NCBI RefSeq assembly: GCF_034670125.1
Contig: NZ_JAXMOC010000001.1
Coordinates: forward strand, 620,001-684,000
Source of the DNA: Maricaulis sp034670125
Lineage (GTDB): Bacteria; Pseudomonadota; Alphaproteobacteria; Caulobacterales; Maricaulaceae
Direction of reading: 5' to 3'
DNA length: 64,000 nucleotides
In this document: piece by piece, positions 54,433 to 62,237 of the stretch
How positions within the stretch are numbered: position 1 is the first letter of the stretch
How the letters are laid out: the number at the start of each line of letters is the position of its first letter
The notes under the pieces: generated by a model
Database searches by the model: none
The model's input: only the letters and a program-made list of their open reading frames with translations
What the model was told of the DNA's origin: nothing
Translations under genes and position numbers: made by a program

Positions 54433-54510
54433 GCGCCCTCTCGGGACTTGGTTGCGATTGACGGGGGCGAAAGATTTGTGGCGTCAAGTCGCACCCCTCG
54501 CAGCCGCCCC

Positions 54511-54975
54511 ATGCGCGCCTTTCACCGGCTTGTCACAGTCTTTGCTGCCGGATTCATGACGCTTGCGTCGCTAGGTCAGGCGTCGGCGCGGCGTGATGTG
54601 CCGGTCAATGTCTGCAACGAAACCGGTGTCAGTGCGGCCTTTGCGACGGGCTACCGGACGACAGCTGCAGGTGCTCGGACATTGAGACGCTGGTTCCTGG
54701 GTTGAGTCCGGTCGATGCCGTTGCCTTTCTGCCCCGGGGTGACGGTTTGTTTGAGCGGGTCTCCGGCCAGACGCCGGGGAATGGCCAATGCGCTGATCTC
54801 TATCGCGGTTCCCCCCGGGGCGATCCGGTCCTGGTCGGGGCTGTGGGTCGATCCAATACCGGTACAGACCAGCCATTCTGCCTGCCCGGTGGGTTGTCCC
54901 GCGAGCAAAATGGTTCAGGCGGAATCACATGAATTCCGCACGGATGTGTCCCGCTTCACAGTTTTTCTCGAGTAG
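54511..54975 (+). pseudogene. Apparently frameshifted small secreted protein
   Basis: From ATG 54511 a signal peptide (residues 1-27) and a start VNVCNETGVSAAFATGY are readable, ending at a stop at 54703-54705. A different frame then carries a protein-like piece, GNGQCADLYRG and QPFCLPGG, and the first frame resumes with FRTDVSRFTVFLE to the stop at 54975. The CNETG start is like DUF1036 secreted proteins. Either the gene is decayed or the sequence has indel errors. Cysteine-rich pieces in two frames favour one broken gene. Confidence 0.4.
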
Positions 54976-55167
54976 CTGACGGGACTTGCAAGCCATGCCT
55001 CAACCGCACATGACGCCGCGATGAGGCTGTCCTGACGGTCGGTCACGCGATGGTGACGGCCCGCGCTGTGACGTGATTGGTGCCGAACGACAGAGCACGG
55101 CAGGTTTCGGGGGTCAGGGCGTCGCATACTTCCCCGCCCGACATCACCCATCTGGAGAATGCACACC

Positions 55168-55458
55168 ATGAACGCACCTACGCGAACCGCGACCCTTGCC
55201 GTTTCTGCCCTTGCGCTGTCGCTGTCTGCCGCCGCCGCCCAAGCCAGCACGCTCAGCGCTGATGACGAAATGGAGCAGTGCTATGGCATCGCCCTGGCTG
55301 GCGAGAATGATTGCGCGGCCGGTCCGGGCACGACTTGCGCCGGGACATCCACAACAGACTATCAGGGCAATGCGTGGACCTATGTCCCGGAAGGAAGTTG
55401 CGAGTCGATCGCGACGCCTTATGGCAATGGGTCCCTGACCCCGGTCGAGCGCCCTTGA
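55168..55458 (+). CDS. bufA1: Bufferin-type RiPP precursor (DUF2282)
   Basis: 96 residues from ATG 55168. Residues 1-26 are a Sec signal peptide ending AQA-S. The mature part has four Cys at 38, 49, 57 and 78 in the DUF2282 spacing EQCYGIALAGENDC, TCAG and WTYVPEGSC. In Caulobacter such precursors are modified on Cys by an MNIO enzyme to thiooxazole-containing bufferins that bind copper in the periplasm. I infer the same here from the DUF692 and DUF2063 genes downstream. This is a core peptide with a signal peptide instead of a cleaved leader, as in known bufferins. Confidence 0.92.
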   Translation: MNAPTRTATLAVSALALSLSAAAAQASTLSADDEMEQCYGIALAGENDCAAGPGTTCAGTSTTDYQGNAWTYVPEGSCESIATPYGNGSLTPVERP

Positions 55459-55478
55459 TTGCTTGAGCCCAGGCGAAT

Positions 55479-55500
55479 CGGGGTCGGGAGACCGACCCCG
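55479..55500 (+). promoter_or_regulatory. GNRA-loop hairpin between precursor and maturation genes
   Basis: A perfect nine-base-pair stem CGGGGTCGG (55479-55487) with CCGACCCCG (55492-55500) and a GAGA tetraloop. No T run follows, so it is not a standard terminator. It probably stabilises the short precursor message or blunts read-through, giving more precursor than enzyme. Confidence 0.7.
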
Positions 55501-55515
55501 TGGAGGCCGTCCGGC

Positions 55516-56370
55516 ATGACGCATCCCGATATGTCCCCCTTCGCAGGCGTGAGCCTGAAGCCCGAGCATTTTCGCTCGGCGCTGGATGCCCGTGCGGACG
55601 GCCTCTGGCTCGAGGTCCATCCCGAAAACTACATGGTCGAAGGCGGACCTCGTTTGCGGTGGCTCGATGCCATCCGGGCGGAACACCCGCTGAGCCTGCA
55701 TGGTGTCGGCCTGTCCCTCGGCGGGGCTGATCGGCCCGATCCGGAACACCTCGAGCGATGGGTGCGCCTGATCGAGCGCTACCAGCCGGAACGAATTTCC
55801 GAGCACCTCGCCTGGTCCGCCCTGGACGATGTCTGGTTCGCGGACCTTCTGCCGGTGCCGATGACCCGGATGGCCCTCGAACGCTTCTGTCGCAATGTCG
55901 ATATCATGCAGACCAGGCTGGGCCGTCAGGTGTTGATTGAAAATCCGGCGCGTTATCTGCGATTGGGCGATGAATGCGACGAAGCGGAGTTTCTGGCCGA
56001 AACCGTCAACCGAACCGGGTGCGGCTTGCTTCTGGACGTCAACAATCTGTACATCTCAGCTCATAATCTGGACACGGATCCCGCCCATTGGCTGGCCAGA
56101 ATACCGCAGGACGCGATCGGTGAAATCCACCTCGCCGGACATGAGCCCGATGGGGCGCTCGGCGACAAATTGCTCATCGATACGCATGGAACGGACGTGG
56201 ACGATTCGGTCTGGGCCCTGTTTGCGCGTGTGATCTCGGAGATCGGGCCCCGCCCCACGCTGATCGAGCGCGACGCCAATCTGCCGACATTCGAACACTT
56301 GATGGCCGAACGTTCGCTTGCCCAACGCCATCTCGACAGCGTTTGCCGACCCGAGGCCGCTCATGCCTGA
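55516..56370 (+). CDS. bufB: DUF692 MNIO-type RiPP maturase (BufB/HvfB)
   Basis: 284 residues from ATG 55516 with GGAGG nine bases upstream. TIM-barrel DUF692 enzyme: VSLKPEHF start, LEVHPENYM, LHGVGLSLGG (metal His), ISEHLAWS, LIENPARYL, GLLLDVNNLYISAHN, GEIHLAGHE and LIERDANLP. These carry the His, Asp, Asn and Glu ligands of the multinuclear iron site of MNIOs such as MbnB. It should oxidise precursor cysteines. Its stop overlaps the next start by eight bases. Confidence 0.95.
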   Translation: MTHPDMSPFAGVSLKPEHFRSALDARADGLWLEVHPENYMVEGGPRLRWLDAIRAEHPLSLHGVGLSLGGADRPDPEHLERWVRLIERYQPERISEHLAWSALDDVWFADLLPVPMTRMALERFCRNVDIMQTRLGRQVLIENPARYLRLGDECDEAEFLAETVNRTGCGLLLDVNNLYISAHNLDTDPAHWLARIPQDAIGEIHLAGHEPDGALGDKLLIDTHGTDVDDSVWALFARVISEIGPRPTLIERDANLPTFEHLMAERSLAQRHLDSVCRPEAAHA

Positions 56371-57112
56371 CTGTTTCTATTCGGACTTCGCCGTCATGCT
56401 GCGCGGCGGAGCGGCCTCTGGAGCCTGGAGCTCTCACCCTGACATTGCCGCTCGGTGCGCCATCTATCGCAACAATGTGGTCAATTCGGCTATCGAGGCC
56501 TTGAGAGCGGCGTACCCGACAGTCAACAAGCTGACCGGCGATCGCTTCTTTTCACCGATGGCCAAAGCCCATTGGCAGAACAATCCGCCCCAAACACGCA
56601 CAATGACGCTTTACGGTGCCGGGTTTGCGGCCCATGTGCGTGACTACGCGCCGGCGTCCACGCTTCCCTATCTGGCGGATATCGCGCGCCTTGATCGCGC
56701 CTGGCTGGAAGCGATGCATGCGCCAGATGCGGTGCCATGCTGGGCCCGGACTGTTGCCGCGATGGCTCCACAAGAGCTGCCGAACCTGGCTCCGGGACTA
56801 CATCCGTCCGTCCGGGTGCTGCATCTTGACTGGCCGGTTCATGCCGTCTGGTCCGCGCACCGTTTCGGGCAGCCTGCTGGCGAGACCCGACTCGCCCCCC
56901 AGGCCGAGGCCGTCATTCTGTATCGCCCGCAAACCGACGTGTTTTCGGCGCGACTGACCGCCGCCGACGCGATCTTCCTTGACCGCCTCGGAGCCGGAGC
57001 CTCGCTCTCGACGGCGAGTGCCGCCGCTTTGGTCGAGGACCCGTTTTTCGATGCGGCCAAGGCGTTTGGCGACGCCCTGACGGCCGGTTACCTGGCTGGA
57101 GACCTGACATGA
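56363..57112 (+). CDS. bufC: DUF2063 precursor-binding partner (BufC/HvfC)
   Basis: 249 residues from ATG 56363, which overlaps the bufB end by eight bases. The N-terminal half is the DUF2063 domain (CAIYRNNVVNSAIEALRAAYPTV in parts: YRNNVV, ALRAAYP; then FAAHVRDYAP and YLADIARLDRAWLEA), and the second half has strand-rich WPVHAVWSAHRFG. It probably recruits the precursor to the MNIO enzyme. No cofactor motif is visible. The stop overlaps the DoxX start as ATGA. Confidence 0.92.
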   Translation: MPDCFYSDFAVMLRGGAASGAWSSHPDIAARCAIYRNNVVNSAIEALRAAYPTVNKLTGDRFFSPMAKAHWQNNPPQTRTMTLYGAGFAAHVRDYAPASTLPYLADIARLDRAWLEAMHAPDAVPCWARTVAAMAPQELPNLAPGLHPSVRVLHLDWPVHAVWSAHRFGQPAGETRLAPQAEAVILYRPQTDVFSARLTAADAIFLDRLGAGASLSTASAAALVEDPFFDAAKAFGDALTAGYLAGDLT

Positions 57113-57645
57113 CACCGCTCACTCACGCTCGACGCCTGCATGCCGGCCTGACCGCCTTTGCAGCGCGATGGATTGCTCCGGACGCCCTGCCATTGCTGGC
57201 GAGGTTGACCCTTGCCGGCGTTTTCTGGCGGTCACTGCTGACCAAGGTGAGTACGGTAAAACTGTTCACCTACACCGAGCTCATCAATGACTTTGAGGTC
57301 GAACGCTCGCGCCTGCGCCTCCCGGAATTGCCGCTCGAGCTGAAAGCGGCGGCGATGCAGCAGTTCCGGGGCGATTTTGCCCTTCCGCTATTGCCGCCGG
57401 ACCTGGCCGCATGGATGGCCACCCTGGCGGAACTGGTGCTTCCGGTCCTGCTGGTGCTCGGGATACTCACCCGTATCAGCGCCCTGGCCCTGGTTGGTAT
57501 GACCCTGGTCATTCAGGTGTTTGTCTATCCCGAAGCGTGGTGGGCGACCCACGCCTTGTGGGTGGTGATCGGGTTGTATATCGCGGTCACCGGGCCCGGC
57601 CGGATATCGATTGATCATCAGGCTGCGCGATTTTTCGCGCGATAG
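57109..57645 (+). CDS. DoxX-family membrane protein in the bufferin operon
   Basis: 178 residues, four membrane helices. DoxX features: LLARLTLAGVFWRSLLTK and the middle MATLAELVLPVLLVLGILTRISALALVG. An extra loop (residues 55-95, ERSRLRLPELPLELKAA) lies between the first two helices. DoxX proteins are often encoded with DUF692 systems and may supply electrons or handle sulfur. ATG at 57109 overlaps the bufC stop, so it belongs to the operon. Confidence 0.88.
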   Translation: MTPLTHARRLHAGLTAFAARWIAPDALPLLARLTLAGVFWRSLLTKVSTVKLFTYTELINDFEVERSRLRLPELPLELKAAAMQQFRGDFALPLLPPDLAAWMATLAELVLPVLLVLGILTRISALALVGMTLVIQVFVYPEAWWATHALWVVIGLYIAVTGPGRISIDHQAARFFAR

Positions 57646-57730
57646 GTGCGTTTGATTGCCCGCCAACTCCCTGTGCGGCATGGTTGGATCTGAGGCCGGC
57701 CGGCCTCGATGGTGCAGCCCGGGGGGGCAA

Positions 57731-58159
57731 ATGGATACAACGGGTCAATCGGCGCGTGCCGAACGCTTTTTGCCGGACTGGATTGTCGGTGGCGCCATCC
57801 GGATCGCCCTGGTGCCTGGCTTGTGGGCTTGGGGGCGTGCAAACGCCGGGATCTGGCCGGAGGTCATGCCTGACACAATCGCCGCGGCTGCGATCTGGAA
57901 TATCCCTTTTTTGTCCGCATCACAGACCGCCCAGATCGCCGTGTGGGGTGCGCAACTGGTCGCTTTCCTCCTGCTGGTCGGATTCCTGACGCGATTGGTG
58001 GGGTTTGCCTTGCTGGTCGCTTGCGGCGTCTACGCGTTCTGGGTCATGCCTGAGGCGTGGACGTCCGTCGCTGTTCTCGCCGCTGCCGGATTTTACCTGT
58101 TCGCACGTGGTGGTGGCGCCTTCTCGATCGACGGAGCGATAGTGGCGACTTTGCGATAA
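57731..58159 (+). CDS. Second DoxX-like membrane protein
   Basis: 142 residues from ATG 57731, directly preceded by a G-rich ribosome site. Four membrane helices; the central AQIAVWGAQLVAFLLLVGFLTRLVGF in parts (GAQLVAFLLLVG, LTRLVGFALL) matches the DoxX/SURF4 type. A gap of 85 bases from the first DoxX gene. I infer it is the last gene of the bufferin operon, though a separate promoter is possible. Confidence 0.8.
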   Translation: MDTTGQSARAERFLPDWIVGGAIRIALVPGLWAWGRANAGIWPEVMPDTIAAAAIWNIPFLSASQTAQIAVWGAQLVAFLLLVGFLTRLVGFALLVACGVYAFWVMPEAWTSVAVLAAAGFYLFARGGGAFSIDGAIVATLR

Positions 58160-58260
58160 GCATCTCAACGCGATAGTCCCGCCAACAGACTTACAAATTC
58201 GCAAGACATACGACCGCAGAGTGTGGTGGCTCGGGTTTGCCCCAAACGGATCGACCGCAC

Positions 58261-59634
58261 ATGTCGCCAGAAATGCGTCAAAAACTGAAGAAGGCCCTGG
58301 CGGGCCGGACCTCTGTGGACATGGGGCAATTCCAGTTCCTGAACCTTGAGAGAGTCCGGGCCCGCGCCGGCGAAGACTGGCCCAAGCTCCGCGAGAAAGT
58401 CTACGAGACGTCGACACAATTCATCGAGCGACGGATCAAGCCGGATGATGTGATGCTCAGGGTCCAGGGTGGGTTCCTGATTATCTTCAAGGCCGCGGAC
58501 GTTGAGGCCGCGGACGAAATCGTCGACGCCATTTCAGGCGAGTTGAACACGTTTTTCCTCGGGCAGCCGGAATTGGCAGAGGTCCGTGCCGAAGGCGAGG
58601 CGCGTGATGTGCCAACCCATGAACTTCTCGATATTGTCGCCCGGTCGCAGCCTCATGAGCCTGAACCCGATCCCAAAAAGCCGGCGAAGGTCGCGCCCGT
58701 ACGGGGCGGTGAGCAGGCGCCGCCATGGCAGACCGCGCCGGTAAAGGAGCGCGATGACGATGATCGGACGCGTTGGGTTGAGGGGCCAAGACCCGAGCCG
58801 CGCGGTCGCCCGTCCATTGTCGCAGGTGCATCGCCGGCTTCCAGCGGTCCGCGTCCAAGCTGGGACGACATTGTTTTCAAACCTTGTTGGGACAGCCGGA
58901 AGGCGGTGATCAGCCACAGCCTGTGCGTTGCCCGCAAGGTGATCGACGGCTTCGCCTACTACGGGCGCGAAACCCTTTCGGGTTCAGCCGACCGTGACCA
59001 GCATCGTCAGCTTGATCGCGCCATCGCCCTTGCCGCCCAGCGCGGATTTCAGCGCGCACGTGCCGCCAAGCGCGCCGGCATGATCGTTGTCCCGGTGCAT
59101 TATGACAGCCTGTCGTCGGTGTCGCGCCGGATGGCGTATTTCAAAGTCTTGCAGCCGATACCCGAGCCGGCACGGAAATTTTTCCTGTTGCGGGTGGACG
59201 GCATTCCGGACGGCGCTCCGATGGCACAGATGCAGGAAGTCTTCCGGTCGATGAAGCATTTTGGGGCCTATGTGCTGGCTCACCATGCCTTTGGCTCACA
59301 GCGACTCGATCGTTTCGAGAGTTGCGGTATCGGCGTCCTCAGCGCCGAAACGCCCGCCCGGCTCAATGACGGCGGTGTCAGCGAAAAGGACTTGTTGGCC
59401 TGTGTCGATTGGGTGACCGCGGGTCGTTCCCTGACCGCCGATACCTGGCTCACGCAAATCGGCAATCCGGCCCTTGTCGAGGCGGCCATGTCTGCCGGAG
59501 TGCGGTACTTCTCAGGGCCGGTCATTGGCCAGGAATCGGATCAGCCGATACCGGCGCGCCGCCTTGGACTGGCAGACATCCTCAACCCCCCGACAGACGA
59601 TGAGGAAGGTGACGACACGTTCGAGATCGACTGA
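58261..59634 (+). CDS. Degenerate GGDEF/EAL-like protein, unknown function
   Basis: 457 residues from ATG 58261 (TTG at 58237 is in frame). The N-terminal ~110 residues read like a GGDEF domain without the signature (VMLRVQGGFLIIFKAADVEAADEI). A Pro/Arg-rich linker (about 125-200) leads to a second half with EAL-type layout: LDRAIALAAQRG, GMIVVPVHYDSLSS, and the end AAMSAGVRYFSGPVIG, but the EAL triad and metal ligands are absent. It may bind c-di-GMP or act as a scaffold. This is an inference from pattern. Confidence 0.7.
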   Translation: MSPEMRQKLKKALAGRTSVDMGQFQFLNLERVRARAGEDWPKLREKVYETSTQFIERRIKPDDVMLRVQGGFLIIFKAADVEAADEIVDAISGELNTFFLGQPELAEVRAEGEARDVPTHELLDIVARSQPHEPEPDPKKPAKVAPVRGGEQAPPWQTAPVKERDDDDRTRWVEGPRPEPRGRPSIVAGASPASSGPRPSWDDIVFKPCWDSRKAVISHSLCVARKVIDGFAYYGRETLSGSADRDQHRQLDRAIALAAQRGFQRARAAKRAGMIVVPVHYDSLSSVSRRMAYFKVLQPIPEPARKFFLLRVDGIPDGAPMAQMQEVFRSMKHFGAYVLAHHAFGSQRLDRFESCGIGVLSAETPARLNDGGVSEKDLLACVDWVTAGRSLTADTWLTQIGNPALVEAAMSAGVRYFSGPVIGQESDQPIPARRLGLADILNPPTDDEEGDDTFEID

Positions 59635-59735
59635 CAATTAGTCGCTGCGAGTGCGTTGCGCCGCAGCAGCCCAGTGCTATAAGGCGAGTCCATTCTGGCC
59701 GTTTTGTCGCTCCCTTCCTCCCGCGAGGCCCTTTC

Positions 59736-60938
59736 ATGAATATCCACGAACATCAGGCGAAAGCCGTCCTGAAATCCTTTGGCGCACCGGTCGCTGAAGG
59801 CGTTGCCATTTTCTCTGCCGACGAGGCAGCCGCAGCCGCAGACAAGCTGCCCGGACCGCTCTGGGTCGTGAAGTCGCAGATCCACGCTGGTGGACGCGGC
59901 AAGGGCAAATTCAAGGAACTTGGTCCCGACGCCAAGGGCGGTGTCCGTCTTGCCTTTTCCAAGGAAGACGTGATCGCCAACGCCAAGGACATGCTGGGCA
60001 ATACGCTGGTGACTCACCAGACCGGCCCGGACGGCAAACAGGTCAACCGTCTTTACATCGAAGACGGGGCCGATATCGCCACCGAGCTCTATTGTTCGCT
60101 CCTGGTGAACCGCGAAACCGGCCAGGTTGCCTTTGTCGTTTCCACCGAGGGCGGCATGGATATCGAGGAAGTCGCGGCGGAAACGCCGGAGAAGATCCAG
60201 ACCATCGATATCGACCCGTCGACCGGCGTGACCGACGCCTCTGCGGCTGCCGTGTGTGATGCGCTGAAGCTGGAAGGCCAGGCGCGCGACGACATGATGG
60301 GGCTCGCCAAGATTCTCTACACAGCCTTTTGCGAGAAGGACATGTCGATGCTGGAGATCAATCCGCTGATCGTCATGGACAACGGCCATGTCCGCGTTCT
60401 CGACGCCAAGGTCTCCTTCGACGGCAATGCACTCTTCCGTCACCCGGACATCATGGAGCTGCGTGACACGACCGAGGAAGACGCCAAGGAAATCGAGGCC
60501 TCCAAATATGACCTCGCCTATGTCGCCCTCGACGGGGATATCGGCTGCATGGTCAATGGCGCCGGCCTTGCCATGGCGACCATGGACATTATCAAGCTCT
60601 ACGGCGCCGAGCCGGCCAACTTCCTCGATGTTGGCGGTGGTGCCACCACCGAGAAAGTCACGGCCGCCTTCAAGATCATCACCGCCGACCCGAACGTCAA
60701 AGGCATCCTGGTCAATATCTTTGGCGGCATCATGCGCTGTGACGTCATCGCCGAGGGTGTGGTCACCGCGGTCAAGGATGTCGGCCTTCAGGTCCCGCTT
60801 GTGGTCCGGCTGGAAGGCACCAATGTCGCCAAGGGCAAGCAGATCATCAATGAAAGCGGTCTCAACGTGATCGCCGCCGATGACCTCGACGACGCTGCCC
60901 AGAAAATTGTCGCCGCCGTGAAGGGTGGTGCTGCGTGA
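59736..60938 (+). CDS. sucC: Succinyl-CoA synthetase beta subunit
   Basis: 400 residues. ATP-grasp domain from MNIHEHQAKAVLKSFGAPV with VVKSQIHAGGRGKGK. Conserved MLEINPLIV (metal), DGNALFRHPD, NGAGLAMATMD and GGIMRCDVIAEG in the CoA ligase part. It forms ADP- or GDP-linked succinyl-CoA synthetase with SucD. GAGG lies seven bases before ATG. A four-base overlap leads to a small gene before sucD, which is unlike the usual direct sucCD junction. Confidence 0.97.
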   Translation: MNIHEHQAKAVLKSFGAPVAEGVAIFSADEAAAAADKLPGPLWVVKSQIHAGGRGKGKFKELGPDAKGGVRLAFSKEDVIANAKDMLGNTLVTHQTGPDGKQVNRLYIEDGADIATELYCSLLVNRETGQVAFVVSTEGGMDIEEVAAETPEKIQTIDIDPSTGVTDASAAAVCDALKLEGQARDDMMGLAKILYTAFCEKDMSMLEINPLIVMDNGHVRVLDAKVSFDGNALFRHPDIMELRDTTEEDAKEIEASKYDLAYVALDGDIGCMVNGAGLAMATMDIIKLYGAEPANFLDVGGGATTEKVTAAFKIITADPNVKGILVNIFGGIMRCDVIAEGVVTAVKDVGLQVPLVVRLEGTNVAKGKQIINESGLNVIAADDLDDAAQKIVAAVKGGAA

Positions 60939-61141
60939 CAAGCGCCGAGGACATTCTGTTTGCACTGATGCCTTTGGCATTGTTGATCGGCGTGGTGTGC
61001 ATTTCTGTGATGCTCATCCTGCGCGCAGGCAAACGGTCGTCAGCGGTACTCCGGATGCTCGAGAAGCAGGCTTCTGTGAATCGGGAAATCGCGACGAGCC
61101 TTCAGTCTATTGAAGGCCTACTGAAAGACAGGAAAAACTGA
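60935..61141 (+). CDS. Membrane microprotein between sucC and sucD
   Basis: 68 residues from GTG 60935, which overlaps the sucC stop (GTGA), with AAGGGTGG upstream. One strong membrane helix (about residues 8-29), then a positively charged stretch (RAGKRSS) and an amphipathic helix VLRMLEKQASVNREIATSLQ, possibly coiled coil. Its own stop overlaps the sucD ATG by one base (TGATG). The double coupling and good ribosome signals favour a real gene. Family unknown. It could tether or tune succinyl-CoA synthetase at the membrane, but that is speculation. Confidence 0.7.
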   Translation: MTSAEDILFALMPLALLIGVVCISVMLILRAGKRSSAVLRMLEKQASVNREIATSLQSIEGLLKDRKN

Positions 61142-62049
61142 TGTCGATCATCGTCGATAAGAACACCAAGATCATCGTCCAGGGCCTCACCGGCAAGACG
61201 GGAACCTTTCATACCGAGCAGGCGCTGGAATACTACGGCACCAAGATGGTTGCCGGCGTACACCCGAAAAAGGGTGGCGAGAGCTGGTCGGCCGGCATTG
61301 ACGGCGCCGCCTCGCTGCCGATCTTCGCCTCGGTTGGCGAAGCCCGGGACGCGACCGGCGCCGACGCCTCCGTGATCTATGTCCCGCCGGCCGGTGCCGG
61401 CGCGGCGATCATCGAGGCGATTGATGCCGAGATCCCCTTCATCGTCTGCATCACCGAGGGCATTCCGGTGATGGACATGGTCAAGGTCAAGGATCGTCTC
61501 GACAAGTCGAACTCCATGCTGCTGGGCCCGAACTGCCCGGGTATCCTCACGCCGGAAGAATGCAAGATCGGCATCATGCCGGGCTCGATCTTCAAGAAGG
61601 GCTCCGTGGGCGTGGTATCGCGCTCGGGAACGCTGACCTATGAAGCTGTCTTCCAGACCTCGCAGGTCGGCCTCGGCCAGACCACGGCGGTCGGTATTGG
61701 CGGTGACCCGGTCAAGGGCACCGAATTCATCGACGTGTTGGAAAAATTCCTCGCCGACGACGAAACCAAGTCGATCATCATGATCGGCGAGATCGGTGGC
61801 TCGGCCGAAGAAGACGCGGCGCAATTCCTGGCTGATGAAGCCAAGAAAGGCCGCTCCAAGCCGACGGTCGGATTCATCGCTGGTCGCACAGCGCCTCCGG
61901 GCCGGACCATGGGCCATGCCGGCGCCATCGTCTCCGGCGGCAAGGGCGGCGCGGAAGACAAGATCGCGGCCATGGAAGCGGCTGGTATCACGGTCTCCCC
62001 GAGCCCGGCGCGTCTTGGTACGACCCTCGCGGACGTGCTCAAGGGCTGA
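61141..62049 (+). CDS. sucD: Succinyl-CoA synthetase alpha subunit
   Basis: 302 residues. N-terminal CoA-binding GLTGKTGTFHTEQAL, then GPNCPGILTPEECKIGIMPG and the phospho-His segment GRTMGHAGAIVSGGKG. Partner of SucC in the TCA cycle. AGG lies eight bases before the start ATG 61141, which overlaps the stop of the microprotein gene. A terminator follows 28 bases after the stop. Confidence 0.97.
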   Translation: MSIIVDKNTKIIVQGLTGKTGTFHTEQALEYYGTKMVAGVHPKKGGESWSAGIDGAASLPIFASVGEARDATGADASVIYVPPAGAGAAIIEAIDAEIPFIVCITEGIPVMDMVKVKDRLDKSNSMLLGPNCPGILTPEECKIGIMPGSIFKKGSVGVVSRSGTLTYEAVFQTSQVGLGQTTAVGIGGDPVKGTEFIDVLEKFLADDETKSIIMIGEIGGSAEEDAAQFLADEAKKGRSKPTVGFIAGRTAPPGRTMGHAGAIVSGGKGGAEDKIAAMEAAGITVSPSPARLGTTLADVLKG

Positions 62050-62077
62050 TTGCCCGCATCATCGTGACAACAACAAG

Positions 62078-62108
62078 CCGCGCTCCGGGCCTCCGGGGCG
62101 CGGTTTTG
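62078..62108 (+). terminator. Terminator after sucD
   Basis: Stem CCGCGC (62078-62083) with GCGCGG (62098-62103), extended inward by CC/GG pairs, followed by TTTTG. It separates sucCD from sucA, which has its own leader of about 130 bases. Confidence 0.85.
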
Positions 62109-62178
62109 TTTTGTCACCATCTTGGCAGCAGACCCGCGCCAATCCCTTTCGTGTGGCGCGGATTGAGCATAGAGGGTT

Positions 62179-62200
62179 GGTTAACCGACACGGTTTAACC
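62179..62200 (+). promoter_or_regulatory. Inverted repeat in the sucA leader, possible operator
   Basis: GGTTAACCG (62179-62187) and CGGTTTAACC (62191-62200) form an inverted repeat with one bulged T. The first arm sits inside a near-perfect 14-base palindrome (GTTGGTTAACCGAC). It lies 38 bases before the sucA start. It could be an operator or a leader hairpin. Confidence 0.35.
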
Positions 62201-62237
62201 CCATCCAGACACACTCCTGACTCAGGCCTCCCCCCAC

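Noticed and set aside
54976..55167. An ECF-type promoter before the bufferin precursor
   Set aside because: A CGAA element occurs at 55084-55087, but no upstream GTAACC-like element lies at the right distance. Only repeated GTGAC words remain.
59541..60980. A 479-codon reverse-strand frame across sucC
   Set aside because: Antisense shadow of sucC. It has no recognisable motif, runs into both neighbours and has an unnatural Asp/His/Gly-rich composition.
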